Shown piece after piece: positions 47,171 to 56,586 of a DNA stretch of 64,000 nt. The notes beneath the pieces were generated by a model. It had not been told where the DNA came from. It did not search any database and saw only the letters and a list, made by a program, of their open reading frames with translations. The first letter of the stretch is position 1. Every line of letters starts with the position of its first letter. The position numbers and the translations under genes were made by a program. This DNA comes from JAENVU01 sp963756815 (GTDB lineage Bacteria > Actinomycetota > Acidimicrobiia > IMCC26256 > JAENVU01), in assembly GCA_963756815.1 (NCBI GenBank), contig CAVWPR010000004.1, forward strand, positions 186,001 through 250,000, written 5' to 3'.

Positions 47171-47951
47171 TCACGTTTCGAGGAGGGCGTCGAGTCCGAG
47201 CGTGAGGCCGTCCGGCAGGGCGGCGACCCGCCGGACGCCGAGCAGCACACCCGGCATGAACGACGACCGGTCGAACGTGTCGTGCCGGATCGAGAGCGTC
47301 TGCCCGGTGGTGCCGAGCAGCACCTCCTGGCTCGCGATCACGCCACGCATGCGCACCGAGTGGACGCGGATCGCGTCGCCGACCAGGCCGCCCCGTGCGC
47401 CGTCCGCGACGACGGTCGTGGTGGGGTCGGTCCCCCACTGCTCCGACGCCGCGGTCATGCGGCGGGCCGTGGTCATCGCCGTTCCCGACGGCACGTCGAT
47501 CTTGTTGTCGTGGTGCAGCTCGATGATCTCCGCCGTCTCGAACCACGGTGCCGCCAGCTCGGCGAAGCGCATCATCAGGACCGCGCCGATGGCGAAGTTG
47601 GGGGCGATGAGCGCGTTCGCGTGGGCATGCGTGAACAGCTCGGCGAACTCGTCGAGGTCGTCGGCCGAGAAGCCGGTGGTGCCGACGACGGCATGGACAT
47701 CGTGCGCGGCACACCAGCGCAGGTTCTCGCGCGCCGCGTCGAGCACCGTGAAGTCGACGACGACCTCGGCGCCGGCGTCGAGCAGCGCCCGCGGCGTCGG
47801 CGGCGATCGTGAGATCGGTGCCCTCGACGGTGGCGCCGGACCGGTGTGGATCGACGGCGGCGACGAGTTGGAGGTCGGGCGCGCCGTGCACCGCATCGCA
47901 CACGGTCGCACCCATGCGCCCGCCCGCACCGAACACACCCACCCGGATCAT
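47171..47951 (-). CDS. dapB: 4-hydroxy-tetrahydrodipicolinate reductase (one frameshift)
   Basis: An NAD(P)H-dependent step of DAP/lysine synthesis. ATG 47951 begins MIRVGVFGAGGRMGATVCDAV, the dinucleotide-binding loop. After a one-base break near 47785 it continues LLDAGAEVVVDFTV, VVGTTGFSADDLDEF, NFAIGAVLMM and the catalytic IIELHHDNKIDVPSGTAM. About 260 residues restored. dapA is not in the window. Confidence 0.92.
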
Positions 47952-48055
47952 CGGCGGAGGTTACGACGACGGCACGGCGCGCCCGTGCCGTCGCACTTTG
48001 TGCCGCGCGAACCCCCCGTCTCGGTGTTGCTGCGCCCGCAAAGTGCGCAGCAGAT

Positions 48056-49341
48056 CTACGCGGCGACGTCGACGAGGAGATCGGCGGCATGGAGCGGCCC
48101 GACGACCGACAGCACCTGCTCGTCGGTCGCGAACACGCGGTCGATGACCCGGCGGAGGTCGTCGACGGTGACGGCCTCGACCTCGGCGACCATCGCGTCC
48201 ACGCTGGGCACCTCCTGCTGGGTGAGCAGACTGCGGCCGAGGCGGTGCATCCGGCTGGCGCTCGTCTCGAGCGCGAGCGACGTCGAGCCCTTGAGATGAC
48301 CCTTCGCCGCCGCCAGCTCGGGCTCCGACACTCCGTCGGCCACGAGCCGGTCGAGCTCGGCGCGGATCACCTGCCTCGTCTCGGAGATGCGGTCCGGCGC
48401 GGTGCCGGCGTACACGGAGAACGAACCGGTGCGCTGGTACGCGGCGCGGTACGAGTACACGGAGTACGCGAGACCGCGCCGCTCCCGGATCTCCTGGAAC
48501 AGCCGCGACGACATCCCGCCGCCGAGCAGCTGGTTCACGACGTTCAGCGCCCAGCGGTCCGGGTCGTCTCGTGCGACGGAGCGCAGCGAGAGCACGAGGT
48601 GTGCCTGTTCGGTCTCCCGGCGCTCGCCGGTGAGGCCGACCAGCGCCTCGAGGCCGGTGTGCTCGCGAGGTGGACGAGCGCCGGCGCCGGCGGGGCACGC
48701 GCCACGACACGCGCCACGACCTCGTCGTGGGTCAGGTTGCCCGCAGCCGCGATGACGACGTTGCTCGGGTGGTAGTGCGCGTGGTGGTACTCGGCGATCG
48801 AGTCGCGCGACATCGAGGCGATGGACTCGCGCGTTCCGAGCACCGACCGGCCGAGCGGGTGGCCCGGGAAGAGCGCAGCATTGGCGAGCTCGTGCACGAC
48901 GTCGTCGGGCGTGTCGTCGCGCATCCCGATCTCCTCGAGGATGACGCGCCGCTCGGACTCCACCTCGTCGGCGCGGAAGGCCGGGTGCCAGACGACGTCG
49001 GCGAGGATGTCGAGCGCGAGCCCGAGGTGCTCGTCGGGCACCCGTACGTAGAACGCCGTGTACTCCTGGGTCGTGAACGCGTTCATGTCGCCGCCGACCG
49101 ACTCGACCGCGTGGGCGATGTCGGCCGCGCTGCGGTCGTCGGTGCCCTTGAAGAGCAGGTGCTCGAGGAAGTGACTCGCGCCGAGCTGGTGCTCGGCCTC
49201 GTCGACCGCGCCGGAGCCGACCCAGAACCCGACGGCCACCGATCGCAGGTCGGGCATCGCCTCGGTGACCACCTGGGGCCCGACGTCGCTCACCGCGACG
49301 CCGTCACCCTCCACGCGAGGAATGGGTGCCGCTTGCCCCAT
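48056..49341 (-). CDS. M16 zinc metallopeptidase, processing-peptidase type (one frameshift)
   Basis: The inverted zinc motif is HFLEHLLFKGTDDRS, with the downstream Glu in RRVILEEIGMRDD. A one-base break near 48670 separates the N-terminal domain (to VVARVVARAP) from the C-terminal domain (LSLRSVARDDPDRWALNVVNQLLGGGMSSRLFQEIRE). Placement downstream of pnp is a known conserved linkage. The start is uncertain: ATG 49341 (MGQAAPIP) lies close to the family's usual start, but the frame is open to 49449 and no good ribosome site marks either. Confidence 0.88.
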
Positions 49342-49498
49342 TCGGGAGGATTCCGAAGGGCTTTCGGAGTCGTGAGAACCATCAGAAGTGCCGCCCGCTC
49401 CATTCACCCCCGCCGTATCGACGCCGTCCGTGGTCGGCTGGAGGCCCAATCGTCACGGGCGGCGCGCACGGGATGCCCGTGACGCGCCCGGACGCGAC

Positions 49499-49526
49499 GA
49501 GGGCACCGGCCGGAACCGGTGCCCTC
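49499..49526 (-). terminator. Hairpin terminator after pnp
   Basis: GAGGGCACCGG and CCGGTGCCCTC pair perfectly over 11 bp around a 6-nt loop, about 20 nt past the pnp stop. It would separate pnp from the M16 gene. Confidence 0.7.
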
Positions 49527-49545
49527 GATCGAAGAACGGATGGAG

Positions 49546-52017
49546 CTACCGACGGCGACCGCCGCCGCCACCGCGACGGCTGCGGCCGCGGTCGCCGCCG
49601 TCCCGGTCGCCACTGCTGCGCTCGCTGCGACCCTCTTCCGGGCCGAGCTCACCGAACTCGGCGCGGGCCTGCTGGTCCCACTCGGCCTCGAACGACGCGA
49701 CCTTCGGCCGGTCGCCGCCGCGATCACCACGGTCACCGCGGTCGCTGCGCTCCGACCGCTCCGACCGCTCGGAGCGCTCACGCCGGCCGCCACCGTCACC
49801 GTTGCCCGAACCACCGTCGTCGTCACCCTCGGGCACGTCGCCCGCGAGGGACAGCGAGAGCTTGCCCGAGTTGTCGATGTCGTCGACGCGCACCGTGACC
49901 TCGTCGCCGAGGTTGAACACGTCCTCCACCCGGTCGATGCGCTTGCCGCGCCCGATCTTGGAGATGTGGAGGAGGCCGTCACGGCCGGGGAGGATGTTGA
50001 CGAAGGCACCGAACTTCGTGATGTTCACGACCTTGCCGGTGTAGTCGGCACCGAGCTCGGCGGTCGGCGGGTCGAGGATGAGCTCGATGCGCCGCTTCGC
50101 CTCGTCGACCTGCGAGGAGTCCTTCGAGCCGACGCTCACCGTGCCGACGACACCGTCGTCGGACACCGCGATGTCGGCACCGGTCTCCTGCTGGATCGTG
50201 TTGATGACCTTCCCCTTGGGCCCGATCACCTCGCCGATCTTGTCGATCGGGATCTCGAAGCTGATGATCTTCGGTGCGGTCGGGCGCACGTCCTCTCGGG
50301 GCGCGGCGATCGCGGAGTTCATCACGTCGAGGATCTTGAGGCGGGCCTCCTTGGCCTGCTGCAGCGCGGCGGCGAGCACGTCGGCGGGGAGGCCGTCGAT
50401 CTTCGTGTCGAGCTGCAGCGCGGTCACGAACTCCGCGGTGCCGGCGACCTTGAAGTCCATGTCGCCGAAGGCGTCCTCCGCGCCGAGGATGTCGGTGAGG
50501 GTCGTGTACTTGCCGTCGGCGTAGACCAGACCCATCGCGATGCCCGCGACCGGAGCCTTGATCGGCACCCCCGCGTCCATGAGCGACAGCGTCGAGCCAC
50601 AGACCGAGCCCATCGAGGTGGACCCGTTCGACGACAGCACGTCACTCACGACGCGCAGCGTGTAGGGCCACTCCTCCTTGGACGGCACCACCGGCACGAG
50701 CGCCCGTGCGGCGAGCGCGCCGTGGCCGATCTCGCGACGCTTCGGCGAGCCGACCCGGCCCGTCTCCCCCGTGGAGAACGGCGGGAAGTTGTAGTGGTGC
50801 ATGTAGCGCTTGCGGTCCTCGAGACCGAGCGTGTCCACGATCTGCTCCATGCGGAGCATGCCGAGCGTGGTGACCGAGAGGACCTGGGTCTCGCCCCGCT
50901 GGAAGAGACCGGAGCCGTGCACGGTGTTGACGATGCCGACCTCGGCCGACAACGGCCGGATGTCGGTGACGCCGCGACCGTCGATGCGCACGCCTTCGTT
51001 GACGATGCGGTGCCGCACCACCTGCTTCTGCAGCGAGCGGAAGGCCGACTTCACCTCCTTGTCGCGACCGGCGAACGTCCCCGGCGCGTCGTCGGTGCCG
51101 GCGAGGCTCGCGAGCAGCGCGGCCTTGATCTCGTCGAGGCGGTCGTTGCGCTCGTTCTTGTCGGCGATCGCCATGGCAGCCGCGGTGTCGGTGCGGGCCT
51201 CGCCGGCGACGGCCTCGAAGACGTCGTCGGCGTAGTCGACGTTCGGGGTGTACTCGATGGTCTGGATCGGGCCCTTGGCCGCGATCACCTTCTCGCGGAG
51301 CTCGAGCTGCAGATCGATCGAGGCGCCGATCCACTCCTTGGCGACCTCGAGCCCTTCGGCGATCGTCTCCTCGGTCACCTTCGGCGCGCCCTGCTGGTAG
51401 AGCTCCCACGCGGCCTCGGTGCCGCCGGCCTCGACCATCATGATCGCGATCTCGCCGGCGTCGGTGCGCCGACCGGCGACGACGAGCTCGAACGTCGACT
51501 CGTCACCCTCCTGGTAGGTCGGGTGCGCGACCCAGGCGCCGTCGAGGTGCGCGAGGCGCACGGCGCCGATCGGCCCGTCGAACGGGATGCCCGAGATCAT
51601 CAGCGCCGCGGACGCGCCGTTGATCGAGATGACGTCGTGCGGGTTCGACTGGTCCGAACCCAGGATCGTGGCGATGACCTGGACCTCGTTGCGGAAGTCG
51701 GAGGGGAAGCTCGGCCGCAGCGGGCGGTCGGTGAGGCGGCAGGTGAGGATCGCCTCCTCGCCGGGCCGGCCCTCACGGCGGAAGAACGAGCCGGGGATCT
51801 TGCCCGCGGCGTACATGCGCTCCTCGACGTCGACCGTCAGCGGGAAGAAGTCGATGCCCTCGCGCGGCTTGGACGTGGCGACGGTGCTCAGCACCACGGT
51901 GTCGCCGACCTTCACGACGACCGCGCCTGCGGCGAGGTTCGCCAGCTTGCCGGTCTCGATGGACATCTCGAGTCCGGCCGCGTTGATCGGGCCGGAGACG
52001 GAAATCGCGTCACCCAT
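49546..52017 (-). CDS. pnp: Polyribonucleotide nucleotidyltransferase (PNPase)
   Basis: The phosphorolytic 3'-5' RNA exonuclease. The 823-residue protein is intact: two RNase PH domains (LTCRLTDRPLRPSFPSDFRNEV; RGETQVLSVTTLG; SSNGSTSMGSVCGSTLSLMDAGVP), a KH domain (IPIDKIGEVIGPKGKVINTIQ) and an S1 domain (GKVVNITKFGAFVNILPGRDGLLHIS). The last 80 residues form an unusual disordered tail rich in RSER and DRG repeats and ending in Arg/Gly. It follows rpsO, the standard arrangement. Confidence 0.96.
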   Translation of the reverse strand: MGDAISVSGPINAAGLEMSIETGKLANLAAGAVVVKVGDTVVLSTVATSKPREGIDFFPLTVDVEERMYAAGKIPGSFFRREGRPGEEAILTCRLTDRPLRPSFPSDFRNEVQVIATILGSDQSNPHDVISINGASAALMISGIPFDGPIGAVRLAHLDGAWVAHPTYQEGDESTFELVVAGRRTDAGEIAIMMVEAGGTEAAWELYQQGAPKVTEETIAEGLEVAKEWIGASIDLQLELREKVIAAKGPIQTIEYTPNVDYADDVFEAVAGEARTDTAAAMAIADKNERNDRLDEIKAALLASLAGTDDAPGTFAGRDKEVKSAFRSLQKQVVRHRIVNEGVRIDGRGVTDIRPLSAEVGIVNTVHGSGLFQRGETQVLSVTTLGMLRMEQIVDTLGLEDRKRYMHHYNFPPFSTGETGRVGSPKRREIGHGALAARALVPVVPSKEEWPYTLRVVSDVLSSNGSTSMGSVCGSTLSLMDAGVPIKAPVAGIAMGLVYADGKYTTLTDILGAEDAFGDMDFKVAGTAEFVTALQLDTKIDGLPADVLAAALQQAKEARLKILDVMNSAIAAPREDVRPTAPKIISFEIPIDKIGEVIGPKGKVINTIQQETGADIAVSDDGVVGTVSVGSKDSSQVDEAKRRIELILDPPTAELGADYTGKVVNITKFGAFVNILPGRDGLLHISKIGRGKRIDRVEDVFNLGDEVTVRVDDIDNSGKLSLSLAGDVPEGDDDGGSGNGDGGGRRERSERSERSERSDRGDRGDRGGDRPKVASFEAEWDQQARAEFGELGPEEGRSERSSGDRDGGDRGRSRRGGGGGRRR

Positions 52018-52189
52018 GGGTGCGCTCCTCTCACACTCCGTCGGCTCGCGACGGAGTTCTTGGGTGAGGGGCGGTTCCCAGTTGTCATCGCTCGACGCGC
52101 GCTCCGGACGTCCGAGCGGTGGCGACTGACAACCCCCACCTCACGTGGGTTGGTGCTCTCGCGTCGAGGATGGCCCCGAACGCGAAGAA

Positions 52190-52211
52190 GGGCCGGCGAG
52201 AACGCCGTCCC
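52190..52211 (-). terminator. Hairpin downstream of rpsO
   Basis: On the coding strand, GGGACGGCG-TTCT-CGCCGGCCC (one mismatch) is followed by TTCTTCG, 13 nt past the rpsO stop. It may be a partial terminator or a processing hairpin in the rpsO-pnp transcript, as known in other bacteria. Confidence 0.55.
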
Positions 52212-52223
52212 CTCGATTCCGTG

Positions 52224-52481
52224 CTATCGGCGGAGGCCGAGCTTCGCGATGAGTGCCCGGTACCGCTCGACGTCGTTGCGCCGGAGGTAGTCGAGCAGAC
52301 GCCGACGCTGACCCACGAGCATGAGCAGCCCACGGCGGCTGTGATGGTCCTTCTTGTGGACCTTCAGGTGCTCCGTGAGGTGGTTGATGCGCCCGGTGAG
52401 GAGCGCCACCTGGACCTCCGGCGAGCCGGTGTCGGTCTCGTGGAGGCGGTGCTCGGCGATCGTGGCAGTGGTATCGGGCAT
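52224..52481 (-). CDS. rpsO: 30S ribosomal protein S15
   Basis: An 85-residue S15 with the conserved TGSPEVQVALLTGRINHLTEHL and HHSRRGLLMLVGQRRRLLDYL that bind 16S rRNA. It is usually 89 residues; the short N-terminus (MPDTTATIAEHRLHETD) is slightly reduced. ATG 52481 follows an upstream GGATCC-type spacer without a strong ribosome site. Confidence 0.95.
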   Translation of the reverse strand: MPDTTATIAEHRLHETDTGSPEVQVALLTGRINHLTEHLKVHKKDHHSRRGLLMLVGQRRRLLDYLRRNDVERYRALIAKLGLRR

Positions 52482-52601
52482 GCGAGAACAGGGATCCTTC
52501 GATGTACGGAAGCCCGGAGGCTACCACGGAGGCATCGCGCGGGCGGGCCCGTGGACGGAACGGCCCCTGCGACGGATCGGGAGGCCCCGGACGTCGGCGG
52601 C

Positions 52602-53136
52602 TCAGCCTGCCAGCACCCGGGCAATCCTCGCGAACCGCGCATCGTCGGGACCGGTGATGCGGGCCACCCAGCGCAGCACCTCCGCCGGGTCGATCGGGGC
52701 CCCCGCCGCGAGCATGGCGTCGACGTCGACCCAGTCCTTGGGCCGGTCGAACACCGCCTTGCACACCACGAGATGGTCGGCCGCGAGCACCGGGATCTCC
52801 GTGTCGGCGAACGGGACCCGCCGGGCGGCGTCCCGGGCCGCGTCGTGGAACGGGTCGTAGCTGAAGAAGAGGTCGATCGGGTTGTGGCCCCACCAGAGCC
52901 GGACCTGGCCGTCGCGCGCGAGCACGTCCGGCGGCGCGTCGCCGGTGACGCCGAGCCCCCGGAGCCGCTCGACGACGCCCGGGGCGTCGACCACCGGCAC
53001 GAACACGTTGAGGTCGATGTCGACCGTCGCCCGGGGCTCGGCGTAGTAGGCCAACGCCAGTGCCCCGCCGAAGGCGTGCGGCACCTCGGCGCAGCGCCCG
53101 ATCGATCGCGACGACCTTCTCGGGCAGCGACGTCAC
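52602..53136 (-). CDS. AbiEii-like nucleotidyltransferase, probable toxin (one frameshift)
   Basis: Start GTG 53136 (VTSLPEKVVAIDRAL) overlaps the stop of the XRE gene (GTGA). A one-base break near 53095 leads to PHAFGGALALAYYAEPRATVDIDLNVFV, the GG...R-x-T-x-DID motif of the nucleotidyltransferase fold used by AbiEii/MenT-type toxins. A later conserved Lys lies in LVVCKAVFDRPKDWVDVDAML. About 178 residues restored. These toxins modify tRNA or other targets. The coupling to an XRE antitoxin-like gene supports a toxin-antitoxin role, which is inferred. Confidence 0.75.
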
Positions 53137-53465
53137 GTCGACGAGATCCGGGGGAACGTCGGCCCGCCGGACCGGCGGTACGGGATGGCGTCGGCGAGCA
53201 GGAGCACGTCGACCAGCCGGGCGGCCCGCTCACGGTCGTCGGCGGCGGGCGGAAGGTCCGGCGTGCCCCGCGTGCCGATGCCGAGCTCGAGCTCGGCCCC
53301 CGCGGCGCGCACGAGTCGGCGCAGCGTCTCGATCCCGGGGTCCCGCCTCCCGTGCTCGTAGGCGGAGATCACCGGCTGGCTCGTCCCGGCGCGCCGCGCG
53401 AGCTCCGCCTGGGTGAGCCCGGCGCGCTTGCGGGCCCGGGTCAGGACGGCCGCTCCGTGCATCAT
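53133..53465 (-). CDS. XRE-family helix-turn-helix protein, probable antitoxin
   Basis: A 110-residue protein beginning with two adjacent ATGs (53465, 53462). The helix-turn-helix is LTRARKRAGLTQAELARRAGTSQPVISAYEHGRRDPGIETLRRLV. The C-terminal half is short and may bind the nucleotidyltransferase. The palindrome ATCCGA-N5-TCGGAT overlaps its start codon and -10 box, ideal for autorepression. Confidence 0.82.
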   Translation of the reverse strand: MMHGAAVLTRARKRAGLTQAELARRAGTSQPVISAYEHGRRDPGIETLRRLVRAAGAELELGIGTRGTPDLPPAADDRERAARLVDVLLLADAIPYRRSGGPTFPRISST

Positions 53466-53497
53466 CCGAGTATATCGGATCGTCTATGTCCTGTTCA
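53464..53497 (-). promoter_or_regulatory. Leaderless promoter with overlapping operator for the XRE/nucleotidyltransferase pair
   Basis: On the bottom strand TGAACA (53492-53497) and TATACT (53469-53474) are 17 nt apart. The -10 box ends only four bases before the first ATG, so transcription should begin at the start codon (leaderless mRNA). The inverted repeat ATCCGA-GTATA-TCGGAT (53464-53480) covers the -10 box and start. Confidence 0.65.
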
Positions 53498-53657
53498 GGT
53501 CTGGGCCAGGAGCAGTCCTTCGCCGCCCGCCGGCCGGAGCCCGTCGGCTCGATCGCTCAGGTACCGCTTGGCGAGTTCGTCTGTCGCCACGTACCGGACG
53601 TCCGAGAAGCCGGCGTCGTGTGCGAGCGCTCCGATCTCGTCCGGCGCGCCGGCGACG
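53495..53657 (-). pseudogene. C-terminal remnant of a SAM-dependent methyltransferase
   Basis: About 50 in-frame codons encode EIGALAHDAGFSDVRYVAT, then DELAKRYLSDRADGLRPAGG and EGLLLA before a stop. This resembles the conserved tail of leucine-carboxylmethyltransferase-like (TIGR00027/PPM) enzymes in actinobacteria. No N-terminal methyltransferase domain precedes it: the ribF stop lies only a few bases upstream. It is probably a gene fragment left by a deletion or insertion event at this site. The match is from memory of the family. Confidence 0.5.
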
Positions 53658-53660
53658 GGC

Positions 53661-54616
53661 TCAGTCGCCGAGGATCTCGCGCGCGGTCGCAGTCGCGTCG
53701 CATCTGTGCCACGAGGTCGTCGACCGAGTCGAAGCGCTGCTCCCCGCGCAGGTGCTCGACGAACTGCACCGCGACCTCCTGCCCGTAGAGGTCGCCGTCG
53801 AAGTCGAGCAGGTACGCCTCGAGCAGCGAGTGCTCCTGGTCGTCGTAGAACGTCGGGCGGCGGCCGAGCGAGATCGCGGCGGGTCGCCACACCCCGTCGG
53901 CGCCGCGGAACCGTCCGGCGTAGATGCCGTCGACCGGGAGGCAGGTGTCCGGGGTGAGGGCGACGTTCGCCGTCGGGAACGCCGAGCTGCCGGCCGCGTC
54001 GATCGCCCTCGACCACCACGCCGCGCACCTCGTGGGGCCGGCCGAGGAGCTCCGCCGCGCCGACGACGTCGCCGGCGGCGAGGCGATGCCGCACGCGGGT
54101 GGACGAGTACGGCTCGTGCGCGGGGTCGGACTCCGGCGCCACGAGCCCGAGCCCGAGCACCTCGAAGCCGAGGTCGGCGCCCATGCGCTCGAGGAGCGCG
54201 ACGTTGCCGCCACGCCGGTGGCCGAAGTGGAAGTCGGCGCCGACGACGACGAGGCGCGCGCCGAGCAGGCCCACGAGCACCTCGTGGACGAAGTCCTCGG
54301 CCGACTCCTTGCTGCGACCCTCGTCGAACTGGAGGACGCAGACCACGTCGAGGAGGGCGGCGCCGACGAGGAGCTCGAGCTTGTGGTCGAGGGTCGTGAG
54401 CTGGGCCGGTGCCGTCTCCGGCCGCACCACCTGCGCCGGGTGGCGGTCGAACGTGACGCAGACCGCGTCGAGGCCGCGAGCGTCGGCCAGCTCCCTGACG
54501 AGCTGCAGCACCTTGCGGTGGCCGCGGTGCACGCCGTCGTAGGCGCCGATGGTGACGACGCTGCCCTCCGAGATCACCGGGGTGTCGTCGCCGACGCGTA
54601 CGACCCGTGTCTGCAT
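53661..54616 (-). CDS. ribF: Bifunctional riboflavin kinase/FMN adenylyltransferase (two frameshifts)
   Basis: Makes FMN and FAD. ATG 54616 (MQTRVVRVGDDTPVISEG). The N-terminal nucleotidyltransferase has TIGAYDGVHRGHRKVLQLV and VVGADFHFGHRRGGN. A frame break near 53995 leads to the kinase domain (SAFPTANVALTPDTCLPVDGIYAGRF and LYGQEVAVQFVEHLRGEQRFDSVDDLVAQM). A second break near 53683 restores the natural end REILGD and TGA. About 318 residues. It lies 4 nt downstream of truB. Confidence 0.9.
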
Positions 54617-54620
54617 CAGG

Positions 54621-55523
54621 TCATTCTCCCCCACCGTCGCCGGGAGCGTCGACGGGGAGCACGACGCTCGGCTTGAGACCCGTGGCATGCCGCTCGTAGA
54701 CCGCGAGGAGGCGGGCCTGTGCGTCGACGATCGCGTACGGCCCCTTCCCGGTCGTCTCGAACGGCGCGTCGTCGAACACGCGCCCGTTCGCCACGAGCGT
54801 CGCGACGTCCGCGCCGACGCCGACCCGCTCCATCCCCCGCAGCGCGTCGGCCGGCGACAGCACGCGGGGCAGCGGGTCGGCCGCGAGCACGTCCAGCGCG
54901 GTCGCGTCCTCCAGCGTGAACGCACCCACCCGGAGCCGACGGAGCGACGCCAGATGGGCGTGACCCCCGAGCGCGCGCCCGAGATCGGCCGCGAGCGTGC
55001 GGACGTAGGTGCCGCTCGAGCACTCGACCAGCACCGTCGCTCGCGGAAACGTCCCCGGATCGAACGTCTCGAGCTCGTAGCGGTCGATCCGCACCGGGCG
55101 CGCCGCGCGGTCGACCTCCTTGCCCTCGCGCGCGAGCTCGTGGAGCCGGCGGCCGCCCACCTTCAGCGCGGAGACCATCGGCGGGATCTGCTCGATGTCG
55201 CCGACGAACGACTCCATCGCGGTCCGTACCTCGGCCTCGGTGACCGGCATCTCCCGCCGTGCGAGCTCCTCGCCGGCCGCGTCGAGCGTGTCCGTCGCCA
55301 CCCCGAACGCGACCACACCCCGATACGCCTTGGTGGTCTCCTGGAGAAAGCGCAGCAGGCGCGTGACGCGACCGAGCCCGACGAGCAGGACACCCGTGGC
55401 ATCCGGGTCCAGCGTGCCGGCGTGCCCGACGCGGCGCTGCCGGGTCGCCCCGCGGAGCTTCGCCACCACGTCGTGGCTCGTCCAGCCAGCGGGCTTGTCG
55501 ACGACGAGCAGTCCGTCGATCAT
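54621..55523 (-). CDS. truB: tRNA pseudouridine(55) synthase
   Basis: Makes pseudouridine 55 in the T loop of tRNAs. ATG 55523 (MIDGLLVVDKPAGWTSHDVV); upstream in-frame codons are non-coding. The catalytic Asp lies in VGHAGTLDPDATGVLLV, and YRGVVAFGVATDTLDAAGE, PPMVSALKVGGRRLHELAREG and CSSGTYVRTLAADLG are typical. The 300-residue product is intact, within the infB-rbfA-nrnA-truB-ribF series. Confidence 0.95.
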   Translation of the reverse strand: MIDGLLVVDKPAGWTSHDVVAKLRGATRQRRVGHAGTLDPDATGVLLVGLGRVTRLLRFLQETTKAYRGVVAFGVATDTLDAAGEELARREMPVTEAEVRTAMESFVGDIEQIPPMVSALKVGGRRLHELAREGKEVDRAARPVRIDRYELETFDPGTFPRATVLVECSSGTYVRTLAADLGRALGGHAHLASLRRLRVGAFTLEDATALDVLAADPLPRVLSPADALRGMERVGVGADVATLVANGRVFDDAPFETTGKGPYAIVDAQARLLAVYERHATGLKPSVVLPVDAPGDGGGE

Positions 55524-55608
55524 TCCGTACCCCGAGGACGAACCGAGCCCGCAGCGAGCGTCGGTCCGACAACGCGGCGGAGCACGAGCGGAGCCGCCGA
55601 CCAGGAGA

Positions 55609-56586
55609 TCAGAGCGACGCGCGGATGCGCTCGACGGTCGGACCGATGCCGACGTCGGACGTGAATCCGGCGGCGAAGCGGTGCCCGCCGCCACCGTGGG
55701 CCGCGGCGACGCGCTGCACGTCGGTGGCGCCGACCGATCGGAGGCTCACGCGCACCGAGCCGTCGACGTCCTCCTTGAGCACGCACGCGACGTCGGCCTC
55801 GGCGGTGCGTCGCACGATGTCGATGAGGCCCTCGACCTCCTCCATCGTCACGCCGTGCCGCGTCAGCTGCTCCTGGGTCACCGCCGTCCACACGAACGAC
55901 TGCTCGCGGACGAGCGTCATCGCCGCGAGGGACTCGCCGAGCAGGGCGAGGTACGCGAAGGAGTGCTCCTCGAACAGCGTCCGGCTGATCTGGGCGATCG
56001 GCAGCTCCCACTCGACCAGCTCGCCGGCGAGGGCGAACACCTCGGGGGTGGTCGTCTCGTACTGGAAGCGACCGGTGTCGCACACGAGCGCGGTGTAGAG
56101 ACAGAACGCGCTCTCACGCGTCATGGGGAGGCCGAGCACGCGGATCAGGTCCCGCACGACCACGCCGCTCGCCGCGGCGTGGGGATCGATGACGTTGATC
56201 GTTCCGTACCGCTCGTTCGACACGTGGTGGTCGACGACGATGAGGTCGTGCGCCTGCTCGCCGATCGCCCGGAGGTTGCCGAGCCGGCCGAGCGCGCCGC
56301 AGTCGAACGTCACCACCACGGACGGCTCGGCGGGGAGCCGGTCCGGCGGTGTCAGCAGGTCCAGACCCGGCAGGTCGCGGTAGTGCGGCGCGATGACGAA
56401 GGGCTCGGGGAACGACGCGACACTGGCGCGACCCGCGGCCCGCAACGCGTGGTGCATCCCCAGCATCGAGCCGAGCGCGTCACCGTCGGGGTTCACGTGG
56501 CAGAGCAACGTGACGCACTCGGCCGCGTCGATGACCTTCGCCGCGCGCTGGAGCGCCGTTGCGTACTCCTCGCGTTGGGCGTTCAT
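55609..56586 (-). CDS. nrnA: Bifunctional oligoribonuclease / PAP phosphatase (DHH family)
   Basis: A DHH/DHHA1 phosphoesterase that degrades short oligonucleotides and pAp. Motifs: LLCHVNPDGDALGSMLGMHHAL, VVTFDCGALGRLG, IVVDHHVSNERYG and the DHHA1 loop HGGGGHRFAAGF. The 325-residue product is intact. ATG 56586 overlaps the rbfA stop (ATGA). Confidence 0.93.
   Translation of the reverse strand: MNAQREEYATALQRAAKVIDAAECVTLLCHVNPDGDALGSMLGMHHALRAAGRASVASFPEPFVIAPHYRDLPGLDLLTPPDRLPAEPSVVVTFDCGALGRLGNLRAIGEQAHDLIVVDHHVSNERYGTINVIDPHAAASGVVVRDLIRVLGLPMTRESAFCLYTALVCDTGRFQYETTTPEVFALAGELVEWELPIAQISRTLFEEHSFAYLALLGESLAAMTLVREQSFVWTAVTQEQLTRHGVTMEEVEGLIDIVRRTAEADVACVLKEDVDGSVRVSLRSVGATDVQRVAAAHGGGGHRFAAGFTSDVGIGPTVERIRASL

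Noticed and set aside
47166..47951. Arg-rich 261-codon frame overlapping dapB
   Set aside because: Only its first 55 codons are genuine dapB; the rest is the wrong frame after the indel near 47785.
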